A stretch of DNA of 64,000 bases, from assembly GCA_000648925.1 (NCBI GenBank), contig JFHF01000031.1, positions 1-64,000 of the forward strand, written 5' to 3'. The DNA is from Caballeronia jiangsuensis. Its GTDB lineage: Bacteria; Pseudomonadota; Gammaproteobacteria; Burkholderiales; Burkholderiaceae. Each line of letters begins with the position of its first letter. Within the stretch, counting starts at the first letter, position 1. Shown in pieces: positions 26,604-35,863 of the stretch. A model generated the notes under the pieces. The model was not told the origin of the DNA and searched no databases. It saw only the letters and a list, made by a program, of their open reading frames with translations. A program made the translations under genes and the position numbers.

Positions 26604-26763
26604 GCGCGCCGTCGCCTTGTCGTGTGCGCTGTAAAGCACTTTCCCGGATTTAGGAATTGACGGGTACGCCCGTTCGGTTGAAGCTATGTTTATGGCCCGA
26701 GCGCCGGACCGGCCAATAGAGCCGCACGCGCATGAGCCCGAGAGCCAGAGAGAAATAGCCCGC

Positions 26764-27288
26764 ATGAGTCCCTCATTGACCGTCAGCCGGATCGCCGCGC
26801 ACCAAGGACCGGTTCTGCGCGAGCTTCGCACGGCAGCGCTGCGCGAAGCGCCTTACGCATTCGGCGAAACGCTCGAAGATACGCTGCTCGTCGATCCTTC
26901 GTCGTTCGGCGACACCGCGGCGCTGCACGCGAGCGCGCCCCGGCTCGCCACGTTTCTGCTCTACACGGAAGGTCATCCCTGCGGTCTCGTGCACGCGTAT
27001 ATCGAAGAAGCGCCGAGCGCGCGCGCGTTCGTGAGCGCGTTGTGGGTCGCGCCGGCCGTGCGGCATCTGCGCGGCGGCGAACTGCTCGTGAACGTCGCGT
27101 CGCAATGGCTCGCCCAGCAGGGCGCAGCCGAAGTGCATGCGTGGATCTCGGAAGTGAACCGCTCCGCCGTGCGCTTCTACGAGCACCTCGGTTTCGGCCC
27201 CACCGGCGATCGTCGCGCCATGCCGTCGCACGAAGAAGAAGCCGAGTCGCTCTTCGTGCGCCACATGCACGCCGGACAGCACGTCTAA
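26764..27288 (+). CDS. GNAT-family N-acetyltransferase
   Basis: 174-residue acetyltransferase of the GNAT fold. Visible parts are the N-terminal VLRELRTAALREAPYAFGET, the central LWVAPAVRHLRGGELLVN strand-loop that would hold acetyl-CoA (the usual Q/RxxGxG/A is only loosely kept), and the C-terminal EVNRSAVRFYEHLGFGPTG. The acceptor substrate cannot be told. ATG 26764 was chosen since similarity starts just after it; an in-frame ATG at 26686 would add 26 Arg/Pro-rich residues. It lies between map and minC on the same strand. Confidence 0.85.
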   Translation: MSPSLTVSRIAAHQGPVLRELRTAALREAPYAFGETLEDTLLVDPSSFGDTAALHASAPRLATFLLYTEGHPCGLVHAYIEEAPSARAFVSALWVAPAVRHLRGGELLVNVASQWLAQQGAAEVHAWISEVNRSAVRFYEHLGFGPTGDRRAMPSHEEEAESLFVRHMHAGQHV

Positions 27289-27444
27289 CATACGTTAGTC
27301 TGGGGCCGCGTCGCCCGCTTCTCGCATGCCCGTCGTGCGCACGCGCGGCCCACATTTCGCGTATTCGATAGCCGAAATCCATCCTAAAAATTATGGCCGT
27401 GTGCGGCAACGCCTGTAAAATACGCAAAATTTTTGGCCGTTCCT

Positions 27445-28230
27445 ATGTCGCTCAACAAAACGCCCTTCTTCGAACTGCGCAGCGGCTCCGTCGACACGCT
27501 TCTCTTCGTCGTCAAGACTCCCGACCTCGATGCCCTGCGTACCGAACTCACGCGGCGCTTCGAAGCAACTCCCGAATTCTTCGCAGGCGATGTCGTCGCA
27601 ATCGACGTGCGCCGCCTCGCTGATTCCGCGAAGGGCGGCGAGGGCGAACGCGTGTCGCTCGCGGAGCTCGAAACGCTGCTGAAGAGCGTGCGCATGCGTC
27701 CGATCGGCGTCGTCGCGCTTCCCGCGCAGACATGGGCGATTCGATGGGCGAACGAAGGCGGCCTGCCGATTCTCGAAGCGCGCGACCGGCGCGGCGCGCC
27801 GAAGCCGTCCGTGGACGAGGCGAAGCCGAACACCGAAGCCGCCGCCGTGATCGAGGCGGCCGTCGCGAAGGAACCGGCGCCCGCGGCGCTGCCCGCGCTC
27901 GCGACCATCATCGACCGGCCGCTGCGCTCGGGCCAGCAAGTCTATGCGAAGGGCGATCTCATCGTGCTCGGGCTCGTGTCGTACGGAGCCGAGGTGATCG
28001 CGGAAGGCAATATCCATATCTATGCGCCGTTGCGGGGCCGCGCGCTCGCGGGCGTGCACGGCAATCTCGACGCGCGAATCTTCTGCACCTGTCTCGAGCC
28101 GGAACTCATTTCCATCGCGGGTATCTATCGGACGACCGAGAACCCGCTGCCGGCCGACGTGCTCAGCAAGCCGGTGCAGATCTGGCTGAACGAAGAAAAA
28201 CTCATGATCGAACCGCTGCGGCTGACCTGA
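27445..28230 (+). CDS. minC: Septum site-determining protein MinC
   Basis: 261-residue inhibitor of FtsZ assembly, recruited to the membrane by MinD. The N-terminal domain (FFELRSGSVDTLLFVVKTP) is joined by an Ala/Pro/Glu-rich linker (about 115-150) to the C-terminal beta-helix (LRSGQQVYAKGDLIVLGLVS, then IYAPLRGRALAGVHGN), which binds MinD and FtsZ. ATG 27445 gives MSLNKTPFF; codons upstream in the same frame are short. It heads the minC-minD-minE operon with an 87-base gap to minD. Confidence 0.95.
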   Translation: MSLNKTPFFELRSGSVDTLLFVVKTPDLDALRTELTRRFEATPEFFAGDVVAIDVRRLADSAKGGEGERVSLAELETLLKSVRMRPIGVVALPAQTWAIRWANEGGLPILEARDRRGAPKPSVDEAKPNTEAAAVIEAAVAKEPAPAALPALATIIDRPLRSGQQVYAKGDLIVLGLVSYGAEVIAEGNIHIYAPLRGRALAGVHGNLDARIFCTCLEPELISIAGIYRTTENPLPADVLSKPVQIWLNEEKLMIEPLRLT

Positions 28231-28317
28231 CGGGTCGGATCGACTCGCGCGCCCGATGCCCTGGCGCGCGCCCGAAAGCAACGCGAGCGGACCTATTGAC
28301 GAACACAAGGTACTTGT

Positions 28318-29133
28318 ATGGCAAAAATCATTGTGGTGACTTCGGGGAAGGGCGGCGTCGGCAAGACGACCACCAGCGCGAGCTTCGCATCGGCGCTCGC
28401 ATTGCGCGGCCACAAGACGGCCGTGATCGACTTCGACGTCGGTCTGCGCAATCTCGACCTCATCATGGGTTGCGAACGCCGCGTGGTGTACGACCTGATC
28501 AACGTCATTCAGGGCGAAGCCAATCTGCATCAGGCGCTCATCAAGGACAAGAAGTGCGAGAACCTCTATATCCTGCCGGCCTCGCAGACGCGCGATAAAG
28601 ACGCGCTCACGCTCGAAGGCGTCGAGAAGGTCATCAACGAGCTGATCAAGATGGATTTCGAGTACATCGTCTGCGATTCGCCGGCGGGCATCGAATCCGG
28701 CGCGCTGATGGCGATGCATTTCGCCGACGAAGCGCTCATCGTGACGAATCCGGAAGTGTCTTCCGTGCGCGACTCGGACCGCATTCTCGGCATCCTGTCG
28801 TCGAAAACCAAGCGCGCGATCGAAGGCAAGGAGCCGGTCAAGGAGCATCTGCTCATCACGCGCTACAACCCGAAGCGTGTGAGCGAGGGCGAAATGCTGT
28901 CGCTCTCCGACATCCAGGAAATCCTGCGTATCGAACTGATCGGCGTGATTCCGGAGTCGGAAGCGGTGCTGCATGCATCGAACCAGGGCTTGCCGGCCGT
29001 GCATCTGGATGGCACGGATGTCGCCGAATCGTACAAGGACGTGGTGTCGCGCTTCCTCGGGGAAGAAACGGCGCTGCGCTTTACCGACTATCACAAGCCC
29101 GGTCTGCTGCAACGCATCTTCGGCACCAAGTAA
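28318..29133 (+). CDS. minD: Septum site-determining ATPase MinD
   Basis: 271-residue membrane-associated ATPase that oscillates between poles and places the division site at mid-cell. The deviant Walker A KGGVGKTT is at residues 11-18, with VIDFDVGLRNLD and the switch II stretch CDSPAGIE. The C-terminus (KPGLLQRIFGTK) is the amphipathic membrane-targeting helix. Nine bases separate it from minE, so the two are translated from one message. Confidence 0.98.
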   Translation: MAKIIVVTSGKGGVGKTTTSASFASALALRGHKTAVIDFDVGLRNLDLIMGCERRVVYDLINVIQGEANLHQALIKDKKCENLYILPASQTRDKDALTLEGVEKVINELIKMDFEYIVCDSPAGIESGALMAMHFADEALIVTNPEVSSVRDSDRILGILSSKTKRAIEGKEPVKEHLLITRYNPKRVSEGEMLSLSDIQEILRIELIGVIPESEAVLHASNQGLPAVHLDGTDVAESYKDVVSRFLGEETALRFTDYHKPGLLQRIFGTK

Positions 29134-29142
29134 GGGGACGCA

Positions 29143-29397
29143 ATGTCGATTCTTTCGTTTTTGCTGGGCGAGAAAAGAAAGTCCGCTTCGGTCGCGAAGG
29201 AACGCTTGCAGTTGATCATTGCGCACGAGCGCGCGGGTGGCAAAGCCGCCGCCGATTACCTGCCGGCGTTGCAACGGGAACTCGTTGCCGTGATTTCGAA
29301 GTACGTGAAGATTTCCGATGACGATATTCGAGTGAGCCTCGAGCGTCAGGACGACCTCGAAGTGCTGGAAGTGAAGATCGAGATTCCGCAGGCGTAA
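29143..29397 (+). CDS. minE: Cell division topological specificity factor MinE
   Basis: 84-residue MinD partner that stimulates its ATPase and drives pole-to-pole oscillation. The N-terminal MSILSFLLGEKRKSASVAKE contains the membrane/MinD-binding segment with RLQLIIAHERAG following; the C-terminal dimer domain ends EVLEVKIEIPQA. AGGGGACGC stands before its ATG. It closes the operon and is followed by a terminator. Confidence 0.97.
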   Translation: MSILSFLLGEKRKSASVAKERLQLIIAHERAGGKAAADYLPALQRELVAVISKYVKISDDDIRVSLERQDDLEVLEVKIEIPQA

Positions 29398-29463
29398 CGC
29401 GTAGCGCCTGCGTGTGCGGCATCGCGTCGGCTCTAGCCGCGCGATCGCCGTGCGAAAAATGCG

Positions 29464-29495
29464 AAGCCAGGATCGAGCGATCCTGGCTTTTGTTT
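29464..29495 (+). terminator. Rho-independent terminator after minE
   Basis: A 12-bp perfect stem (29464-29475 AAGCCAGGATCG against 29478-29489) with a very small loop is followed by a T-rich run, about 65 bases after the minE stop. Confidence 0.88.
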
Positions 29496-29614
29496 TTGCG
29501 CGCTATCGTTTGCGCGTGCGGTTTGATGAGCGTGTGCGCGCCTTTCATCAACATTCGGTTGCACATCGGGTGTCTTCGTAATACGCGGTTTGTCCTCCTT
29601 CTGATGTCCTCGCG

Positions 29615-29650
29615 CATTGAATGCGTATCCGCGCCACGCGGCATTCAATG
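29615..29650. repeat. Paired GCATTsAATGC palindromes
   Basis: CATTGAATGC (29615-29624) and GCATTCAATG (29641-29650) are perfect reverse complements of 10 bp with a 16-base spacer; each half is itself nearly palindromic. They lie 25-60 bases upstream of the YXWGXW-repeat gene and could be an operator pair or a transcript hairpin. Confidence 0.5.
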
Positions 29651-29674
29651 TCTCGAACAATGAAGAGGTACACC

Positions 29675-29986
29675 ATGAAAACATCTCTCCGTACACTGCT
29701 CGCTCAAACCGCGCTGGTCGTCGCCGGTGCAATCACCGTGACGGCCGCGTCCGCCGCCGAATTCGTGATCGTCGCGCCGAGTGCGCCGCCCGCGCCGCGC
29801 TACGAGGCCGCGCCGCCGGCTCGCGTGGGTTATGTCTGGGATCGCGGTCACTGGAATTGGGAGCATGGCCGCTACGTGTGGGCCGGCGGTCATTGGGAAG
29901 CCGAACGCGTGGGTCATCGATGGGTGCCGGGTGAATGGGTCGGACACGGCGCGCAGTATCGCTGGGTGCCGGCGCACTGGGCATGA
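29675..29986 (+). CDS. Secreted YXWGXW-repeat-type protein
   Basis: 103-residue exported protein. A signal peptide (MKTSLRTLLAQTALVVAGA, cleavage near ASAAE) precedes a Trp/His/Gly-rich part with repeated units such as YVWDRGHWNWEHGRYVW, GGHWEAERVGHRWVPGEW and YRWVPAHW. This matches the YXWGXW repeat family of unknown function, common in beta-proteobacteria and usually periplasmic. ATG 29675 is chosen because AGAGG is well spaced before it and the signal peptide starts there. A tiny lipoprotein gene follows 14 bases later. Confidence 0.85.
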   Translation: MKTSLRTLLAQTALVVAGAITVTAASAAEFVIVAPSAPPAPRYEAAPPARVGYVWDRGHWNWEHGRYVWAGGHWEAERVGHRWVPGEWVGHGAQYRWVPAHWA

Positions 29987-30000
29987 GGTGGGAGCGCGTG

Positions 30001-30117
30001 ATGAAACGACTCCTGCTCGTCCTCATGACTGTCCTGCTCGCCGATGCGCTCGCCGGTTGCATCGTTGTCCCCGAGCATCCTTATGCGTATCGGCCGGCGC
30101 ACGTCTACGTGTATTGA
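30001..30117 (+). CDS. Very small putative lipoprotein (38 aa)
   Basis: 38 codons: MKRLLLVLMTVLLADALAGC forms a signal with lipobox LAGC (Cys20), leaving an 18-residue mature peptide rich in Tyr, Pro and His (PEHPYAYRPAHVYVY). Small lipoproteins like this often accompany YXWGXW proteins, and it begins 14 bases after one. Function unknown. Confidence 0.7.
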   Translation: MKRLLLVLMTVLLADALAGCIVVPEHPYAYRPAHVYVY

Positions 30118-30121
30118 CGGC

Positions 30122-31504
30122 CTATTTTTGCGGCGCCTCGTCCTGCGTTCCGGCGGGCGCCTTTTCTCCGCCCTCGGGCACTTCCGGCGACGGCGCGAGC
30201 TTTTCCAGCGGCGTCATATACCGTTCCGACAACGCTTCGTAGAGCGGCGGCGCGAAGAGGCGCGACACGCGGCTCGAAATCAGCGCCGTCGCCATCAGCG
30301 AGATCACGAGCGCGTGGCCGTCGATCATCTCCATCACGATGACGAACGCGGTGATCGGCGACTGCGTGACGGCCGCGAGATAGCCGACCATCCCGAGCGC
30401 GATCAGCATCGGCAGCGACATGCGCGGGAAGAGCGTGTGCAGCACGTTGCCGAAGCCCGCGCCGATCGACAGCGACGGCGCGAAAATGCCACCCGGAATG
30501 CCGGGCAGATACGAGCCGATCATCGAGATCATCTTCAGGAGCGGATAGAACATCGACAGTTGCTCGTGCCCTTCGAGCAGACCGCGCGCCTCGGCGTAAC
30601 CGCTACCGAAGGTCGTGCCGCCCGCCAGCAACCCGACAATGGCGATGATGAAGCCGCACAGCGCCGCGAACACGACCGGCCGCGACGCATGGAGGTGTCG
30701 CAGCGACACGGGAATCCATTTGCTCGTGTTGAGCAGCAGCCAGCAGAAGACGCCGCCCGCGATGCCGGTGACGATGCCCGTCACGATGATCGCCACGAGG
30801 AAGAACCGCGGGAACAGTGCGCCAGCCTGGATGGTGCCGAAGTACGTGTAGTTGCCGCTCAGCCCGAGCGCGATGACGCCCGCGATGATGATGCCCGTGA
30901 TGAGCACGCCGCTCGCGCGCGCTTCGAAGCTGCGCGTGAGTTCCTCGATCGCGAACACGATGCCCGCGAGCGGTGTATTGAACGCCGCCGACAGCCCGGC
31001 CGCCGCGCCCGCGAGCACGAGTTGCCGTTCGATCAGCGAATTGGAGCGCGGGTAGAAGCGCCGCATGTTGAACATCAGCGCCGCGCCGATCTGCACGGTG
31101 GGACCTTCGCGGCCGATCGTGAGGCCACCGACGATCGCGACGAACGAGACGGCGATCTTCGCGACGAGAATGCGCAAGGTGAGCAGCCGCCCGCCCGCCG
31201 CCGCTGTCGGTCCATGCAGCACGGCGATGACCTGAGGGATGCCGCTGCCTTCGGAGCCGCGGAAGAAACGTCGCGTGACGAAGACGCAGAGTGCGGCGGC
31301 GGCCGGCGTGATCGCGAGCGGCAGCCAGGGATGTTCGCTGCGGACAGCGGAGAAGAGCGCGAAGCCCCAGTCGATCAGCCGCGCATAGTAGACGGCGACG
31401 AGCCCGACGAGTATCGCACCGAGCCAGAAGATGCCGTAGCGGCGCCACAGGCCGCGTGTGCGTCGCGCGGTGATGGCCGAGAGGGAACGCAGCGCGCGGA
31501 TCAT
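30122..31504 (-). CDS. CLC-family chloride channel/antiporter (ClcB-like)
   Basis: 460-residue inner-membrane protein of the CLC family. The three anion-path signatures are present in order: GSEGSGIPQVIA, GREGPTVQIGAAL (with the gating Glu) and GGIFAPSLSIGAGFG. Unlike eukaryotic channels it has no cytoplasmic CBS domains; the C-terminus is a short Pro/Glu-rich tail. Whether it is a Cl-/H+ exchanger or a channel would depend on the inner proton glutamate, which I did not place. Members support acid resistance in other bacteria. Its stop lies 4 bases from the convergent small lipoprotein gene. Confidence 0.93.
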   Translation of the reverse strand: MIRALRSLSAITARRTRGLWRRYGIFWLGAILVGLVAVYYARLIDWGFALFSAVRSEHPWLPLAITPAAAALCVFVTRRFFRGSEGSGIPQVIAVLHGPTAAAGGRLLTLRILVAKIAVSFVAIVGGLTIGREGPTVQIGAALMFNMRRFYPRSNSLIERQLVLAGAAAGLSAAFNTPLAGIVFAIEELTRSFEARASGVLITGIIIAGVIALGLSGNYTYFGTIQAGALFPRFFLVAIIVTGIVTGIAGGVFCWLLLNTSKWIPVSLRHLHASRPVVFAALCGFIIAIVGLLAGGTTFGSGYAEARGLLEGHEQLSMFYPLLKMISMIGSYLPGIPGGIFAPSLSIGAGFGNVLHTLFPRMSLPMLIALGMVGYLAAVTQSPITAFVIVMEMIDGHALVISLMATALISSRVSRLFAPPLYEALSERYMTPLEKLAPSPEVPEGGEKAPAGTQDEAPQK

Positions 31505-31760
31505 GCGATATCCGTCGGCAAAACGGCGCGTGTAGGGTGTGCAGCAGGGTCTGAAAAAAAGAACAGGCGCGAGGCTTTCGCCGGGCGCCCAAGAAACGCT
31601 CCCGCCATAAGCAGGAGCGGAGAGGAGAAGTGAGCTGTCAGTTCAGCCCGCAGAACGAGCCTCACAACAGCATTACCTGCTCAGAGCAGGCCCGCGCGGG
31701 AAAGTTCAATCGATCTGAAATTTTTTTGTAGGTCCGGTGTGCGAAACCGGGCGCATCGAA

Positions 31761-31940
31761 TCAGGCGGTAAGCACTTCGAAAGCGAGCACCGCGACGACC
31801 GCGCCCACGTTCGCGATGACCGCCTCGAAAAGCACGCCGCGCCACGTCGATGGACGGAATTTCACCGCGAGCAGCAACGCCGTCAAAAGCGCGATGGCGA
31901 TCATCGCGACGAGATGAGCACTCTGCAGATGAATGCGCAT
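31761..31940 (-). CDS. Small two-helix membrane protein (59 aa)
   Basis: 59 residues starting MRIHLQSAHLVAMIAIALL, with one hydrophobic helix at about 10-28 and a second at about 42-57, so it is likely an inner-membrane hairpin protein. ATG 31940 follows GGAGG by five bases, a strong start. I do not recognise the family. It stands alone upstream of the CLC gene on the same strand, 256 bases away. Confidence 0.65.
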   Translation of the reverse strand: MRIHLQSAHLVAMIAIALLTALLLAVKFRPSTWRGVLFEAVIANVGAVVAVLAFEVLTA

Positions 31941-32202
31941 GGCGGCCTCCATTCTCGGGTTCGCGGCATTCGTTTCCGCGAACCGTTTTTGTCGAACTTG
32001 TTTCGAGTATAGGCAGCGGCAAATTTACTGGAAAGCGGACAAAAAAGTCATTTTGCCGCCAGCTTACCGACTGCCATCGAGTGTTAATTTAAATACTCGT
32101 TGATTCAGGGAATTTTCTTTTCAGGCTAGGTACAAACCCCGTATGTGCGCGAGGCCGTTGTGGCGGCGCGCCGAAACCGCAAGTTCGTGGAGCATTCGCT
32201 AG

Positions 32203-33387
32203 ATGACTTCTCCGACGACACGTTCTCTCGAAGTCGATTTCTTTCGAGGAATCGTGCTGCTCATTATCGCGGTGGACCATATAACGGGAAGTGTGCTGTC
32301 CCGCTTTACGCTGCATCAATATGCTTTCTGCGATTCCGCAGAAGTATTCGTGTTTCTTGGCGGTTATGCGTCGGCGGCGGCTTATACGGCGCTTGCGACT
32401 CGCCGTAGCGATTCAGCCGCGCGCCGACGCTTTTTCAAACGCAGTTGGGAAATCTATCGCGCCTATTTGTTCACGGCGTTTCTGATGTTGATCGGCGGCG
32501 CGCTTCTGATGGCGCTCAAGGTCGATACGCCGATGGTCCAGTACACCGAATGGCCGAACTTCCTCATGAGACCGTTCGGGCTGACCGTCGATATCGCGTT
32601 GCTGCGTCAGCAGCCGTATCTTTCCGCGGTGCTCCCGATGTACTCGGTGTTCGCGCTCGCCGTGCCGATGATCGTGCCGCTGGCGCAGAAGAAGCCGGTC
32701 ATCGCGATGTTCGGCAGCCTGCTCGTGTGGCTCGCGGCCATGCCGCTCTTGCGCTTTCTGCCGGGCACCTACGGCGAAGCGTGGTCGTTCAACCCGTTCG
32801 CCTGGCAACTGATGTTCATGACCGGCATTCTTTCGCGCGTCCAGCCGATCAGCGACGAATTTCACGCCGGCCGCGCCGCGCGCTGGCTGACCGCGGGCGC
32901 GATCGCCATCGCGCTGACTTTCGCGTTCTACAAGCTCTTCCTCGAAACCCAGGCGCCGCCGGGATACATGAAGCAGAACCTCGCGACACTGCGCATCGTG
33001 AGCTTCGCGGCGATCGCGTGGATCGTCGCGCGCGGGGTGTATGCGGGATGGATCGGCAGGCTGGCGCGCAAGCTGCCCGGCATCGTGACGATCGGCCAGC
33101 AAGGGCTCGTGTGCTTCATCGCGGGAACGTGCGTATCGCTCGTGCTGGATTCGGCGCTCCGCGCGATGGGCGTGCTCGGGCTCGGGCGCTATCCGTCGCA
33201 CTGGATTCTGGGGCTCATCGCCGATGGCATCGCCATCGTCAGTCTGCTGACGCTCGCGCGCTTCTGGGCCGACCGCAAGGCGGCGAAAGCGGCGCGCGCG
33301 AAGGGCGTCGAGCGGCCAGCGCCGCGCATCCCGGTCATCGAGGGCAGGCCGGTGCCTGCCCACGTGACGAACCAGCGCGACCGCTAG
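32203..33387 (+). CDS. OpgC-family membrane protein (putative acyltransferase)
   Basis: 394-residue integral membrane protein with about ten helices. The N-terminus RSLEVDFFRGIVLLIIAVDH and the segment SAEVFVFLGGYASAAAY are typical of the OpgC group of the acyltransferase-3 superfamily, whose founder succinylates osmoregulated periplasmic glucans in E. coli. No opgG/opgH partner is near, so the acceptor is open. The last 30 residues are a basic, Pro-rich cytoplasmic tail. It follows an AT-rich stretch (32030-32120) likely to hold its promoter. Confidence 0.85.
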   Translation: MTSPTTRSLEVDFFRGIVLLIIAVDHITGSVLSRFTLHQYAFCDSAEVFVFLGGYASAAAYTALATRRSDSAARRRFFKRSWEIYRAYLFTAFLMLIGGALLMALKVDTPMVQYTEWPNFLMRPFGLTVDIALLRQQPYLSAVLPMYSVFALAVPMIVPLAQKKPVIAMFGSLLVWLAAMPLLRFLPGTYGEAWSFNPFAWQLMFMTGILSRVQPISDEFHAGRAARWLTAGAIAIALTFAFYKLFLETQAPPGYMKQNLATLRIVSFAAIAWIVARGVYAGWIGRLARKLPGIVTIGQQGLVCFIAGTCVSLVLDSALRAMGVLGLGRYPSHWILGLIADGIAIVSLLTLARFWADRKAAKAARAKGVERPAPRIPVIEGRPVPAHVTNQRDR

Positions 33388-33388
33388 C

Positions 33389-34693
33389 TCATTCCAGCGT
33401 GATGCTGCGAGTCTCGCGCATGCAGAGCACCGCGATGAGGCTCACCGCCGCCGCCGCCGACACATAGCCGCCCACCCACGTCAAACCGCCGCGATTGGCG
33501 AGCAGTTGCGCGATGTACGGCGCCACCGACGCACCCAGAATCCCGCCCAGGTTGTACGCCACGCCCGCGCCCGTATAGCGCACGTTGGTCGGGAACAGTT
33601 CGGGCAGGAGCGCGCCCATCGGCGCGAAGGTCACGCCCATCAGGAACAGTTCGATGGTGAGGAAGAGCGCGACCTGGATCGTGTCGCCGCTGCCGAGAAG
33701 CGGGGCCATCGCGAAGCCGGACAGAATCGCCAGCAGGCAGCCGACGATCAGTACCGGCTTGCGGCCGAAGCGGTCGCTCGCGATCGCGGATATCGGCGTG
33801 GCGATCGCCATGAACAGCACGGCGAAGCACAAAAGTCCCAGAAACGTCTCGCGTGCGAAATGCAGCTTGGCGACGCCATAGGACAGCGAGAACACGGTCG
33901 AGATGTAGAAGAGCGTGTAGCAGACGACCATCGCGAACGCGCCGAGCAGCGTCGGCACGAGATGGCTGGACAGCAGCGTCGCGACGGGCACCTTCACGCG
34001 CTCTTCGCGCTCGACGGCCGCGCGGAACGCAGGCGTCTCCGCGATCTTCAGGCGCACGTAGAGGCCGAGCGCGACCAGCACGGCGCTCACGATGAACGGC
34101 ACGCGCCAGCCCCAGCTGCGGAACTGCTCGTCGGAGAGCGACAGCGCGAGACCGAAGAAGAGGCCGTTCGACGCGAGGAAGCCGATCGACGGTCCGAGCT
34201 GCGGAAACATGCCGAAGAGACCGCGCTTGCCTTTCGGCGCATATTCGGTCGCGAGCAGCGCGGCGCCGCCCCATTCGCCGCCGAGGCCGATGCCCTGCCC
34301 GAAGCGCAGGACGCACAGGAGGATCGGCGCGAGGCTGCCGATCGAATCGTAGCCGGGCACGAAGCCGATGAGCGTCGTCGACACGCCCATCACGAGCAGG
34401 GAAGCGACGAGCGTCGATTTACGGCCGATCCGGTCGCCGAAGTGACCGAAGATGAACGAGCCGATCGGCCGCGCAAAGAACGCGATGCCGAACGTGACGA
34501 ATGCGGAGAGCGCCTGTGCGGCGGGCGAGTCGTGCGGAAAGAACACCGGTCCGATGACGAGCGCGGCGGCGGTCGCATAGACATAGAAATCGTAGAACTC
34601 GATCGCCGTGCCGATGAAGCTCGCGAAAATGACGCGAGAAGCGCTTTGGGAACCGTCGCCGGGCTTGGCGGCGGAAAGCGAGGGTGAGGACAT
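33389..34693 (-). CDS. MFS transporter, MHS type
   Basis: 434-residue inner-membrane permease with 12 predicted helices, a distant paralogue of the transporter at 19320. It shows FIGTAIEFYDFYVYATAAAL, GHFGDRIGRKSTL and RFGQGIGLGGEWGGAALLA, which place it in the metabolite:H+ symporter group. ATG 34693 is preferred (GGAG upstream, similarity begins 20 residues later); the frame stays open 41 codons further up. No catabolic gene is adjacent, so the substrate is unknown. It ends one base from the convergent OpgC-like gene. Confidence 0.9.
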   Translation of the reverse strand: MSSPSLSAAKPGDGSQSASRVIFASFIGTAIEFYDFYVYATAAALVIGPVFFPHDSPAAQALSAFVTFGIAFFARPIGSFIFGHFGDRIGRKSTLVASLLVMGVSTTLIGFVPGYDSIGSLAPILLCVLRFGQGIGLGGEWGGAALLATEYAPKGKRGLFGMFPQLGPSIGFLASNGLFFGLALSLSDEQFRSWGWRVPFIVSAVLVALGLYVRLKIAETPAFRAAVEREERVKVPVATLLSSHLVPTLLGAFAMVVCYTLFYISTVFSLSYGVAKLHFARETFLGLLCFAVLFMAIATPISAIASDRFGRKPVLIVGCLLAILSGFAMAPLLGSGDTIQVALFLTIELFLMGVTFAPMGALLPELFPTNVRYTGAGVAYNLGGILGASVAPYIAQLLANRGGLTWVGGYVSAAAAVSLIAVLCMRETRSITLE

Positions 34694-34997
34694 ATCGTCT
34701 CCGTTGTCGTGTTGCATTGGTGCGAAGCATTGTCGCGCGCATCGCCGGGCAAGAGCGATCGAAATGACGAGCGATATCGTCGCTCGACGCGCGTCAGCTT
34801 TCTGTAGGGATTGCACTGCGATGGCTGTAAAGCCGGGGTTGACGGCGCGCGTGAGTGGCGCGCGATGTCGCGGCGCAGCTCGACTGCGCTCAGGCGCTTC
34901 GCGCAGCGCGCGGGATGGGCGCGAGGCGAAGGCCGCGCCGGAAGCGGGTCCGGCAGGGGTGCAAAAAATTATAACGAGCGTGCGGGTCGGACGCCAA
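34694..34997. other. Intergenic stretch without a recognised gene
   Basis: 304 bases between the MHS transporter start and the end of the TonB-C lipoprotein gene. The middle (34840-34930) is very GC-rich with repeated GCGCGC runs. I see no coding sequence, RNA or clear palindrome to report. Confidence 0.4.
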
Positions 34998-35477
34998 TCA
35001 ATCGATGGTCGTCGCCTGCGGCGAGTGCGAGGTCTGCAACTGGAACTGGCCGTTGTCGTTGAACATCCAGCCTTCGAAAAGCTCCAGCTGACCTTTGCCG
35101 TTTAGGAGACGCGCGGGCGGCGCGGGCAGCGGCGATGCTCGGCGCAGCGAAGCGAGCGCGGTGGCTTCGGCTTCGTCGTCGCCATTGGTGCGATACACGG
35201 ACGAATCGACGACCCGTCCGCCGCGATCCACCGTGAACGACACGAGCACGAAAGAGCGCAGCATGGCCTGCGGCGTGCCTTTCAGCACGAGCGACGGATT
35301 GCGCTCGAAAATGCGCTGGGCGACGTGTGCCTTGTATTCGTCGAGCGTCGGACCGGACACGGCGGGCGCGGCAGCGCGCGTGGCCACGACGCTGGGTGGC
35401 GGTGTGATCGTGCAGGCGCTCATCGCGAGCGCGCCGATGAGCGCGACGGCGATCGAGCAGGAACGTGACGCGGACAT
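34998..35477 (-). CDS. Putative lipoprotein with TonB C-terminal-like domain
   Basis: 159-residue protein: signal and lipobox at the start (MSASRSCSIAVALIGALAMS then AC), then a Pro/Ala linker and a domain resembling the TonB/TolA C-terminus (VLVSFTVDRGGRVVDSSVYR, ATALASLRRASPLPAPPA). Such domains contact outer-membrane partners, but with a lipid anchor in place of a transmembrane helix it cannot be a classical energy transducer. ATG 35477 is chosen for the signal; the frame is open 143 codons upstream but that part looks non-coding. Function unknown. Confidence 0.75.
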   Translation of the reverse strand: MSASRSCSIAVALIGALAMSACTITPPPSVVATRAAAPAVSGPTLDEYKAHVAQRIFERNPSLVLKGTPQAMLRSFVLVSFTVDRGGRVVDSSVYRTNGDDEAEATALASLRRASPLPAPPARLLNGKGQLELFEGWMFNDNGQFQLQTSHSPQATTID

Positions 35478-35618
35478 CGCAGGTGATGGCGAGATTGGCG
35501 TTACTTCAATGATAGTCGCTGCGGAGGCGGGTGGCGGAACGAATGCGTGCGCTACCGCGCGCTCGGGCGCGGGACTTGCTGCTGATGCTGTCATTCGACA
35601 GCACGCCAGGAGGGCGCC

Positions 35619-35777
35619 ATGAATACCCAAACGAATGGTCCGGACGACGGCAAGAGCACCGATCACAGCGACAACGAGAAAAGCAAGTTGCCGGATCGCG
35701 ATGACGAAAATCGCAAGCAAGGCCCGAACGACAGGCCGGGCAAGCAGTCGGGAGAGGGCGAGGCGCCGGTCGGCTGA
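35619..35777 (+). CDS. Small hydrophilic protein (52 aa)
   Basis: 52 residues, almost all polar: Asp, Lys, Gly, Asn and Pro dominate (MNTQTNGPDDGKSTDHSDNE start; ends GEGEAPVG). AGGAGG lies five bases before the ATG, one of the best ribosome sites in the window, so it is probably translated. It is likely disordered, similar in style to small stress-related proteins. It has no recognisable domain and sits upstream of another small basic protein on the same strand. Confidence 0.65.
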   Translation: MNTQTNGPDDGKSTDHSDNEKSKLPDRDDENRKQGPNDRPGKQSGEGEAPVG

Positions 35778-35863
35778 GCCGTTGCGCCGTTCGGCACGTG
35801 AGCGGCATCGGCGAGGCGGTGCTACTGTAGATAGGGGATGTCCCCGGTTTTCGGGAGAGAGCC

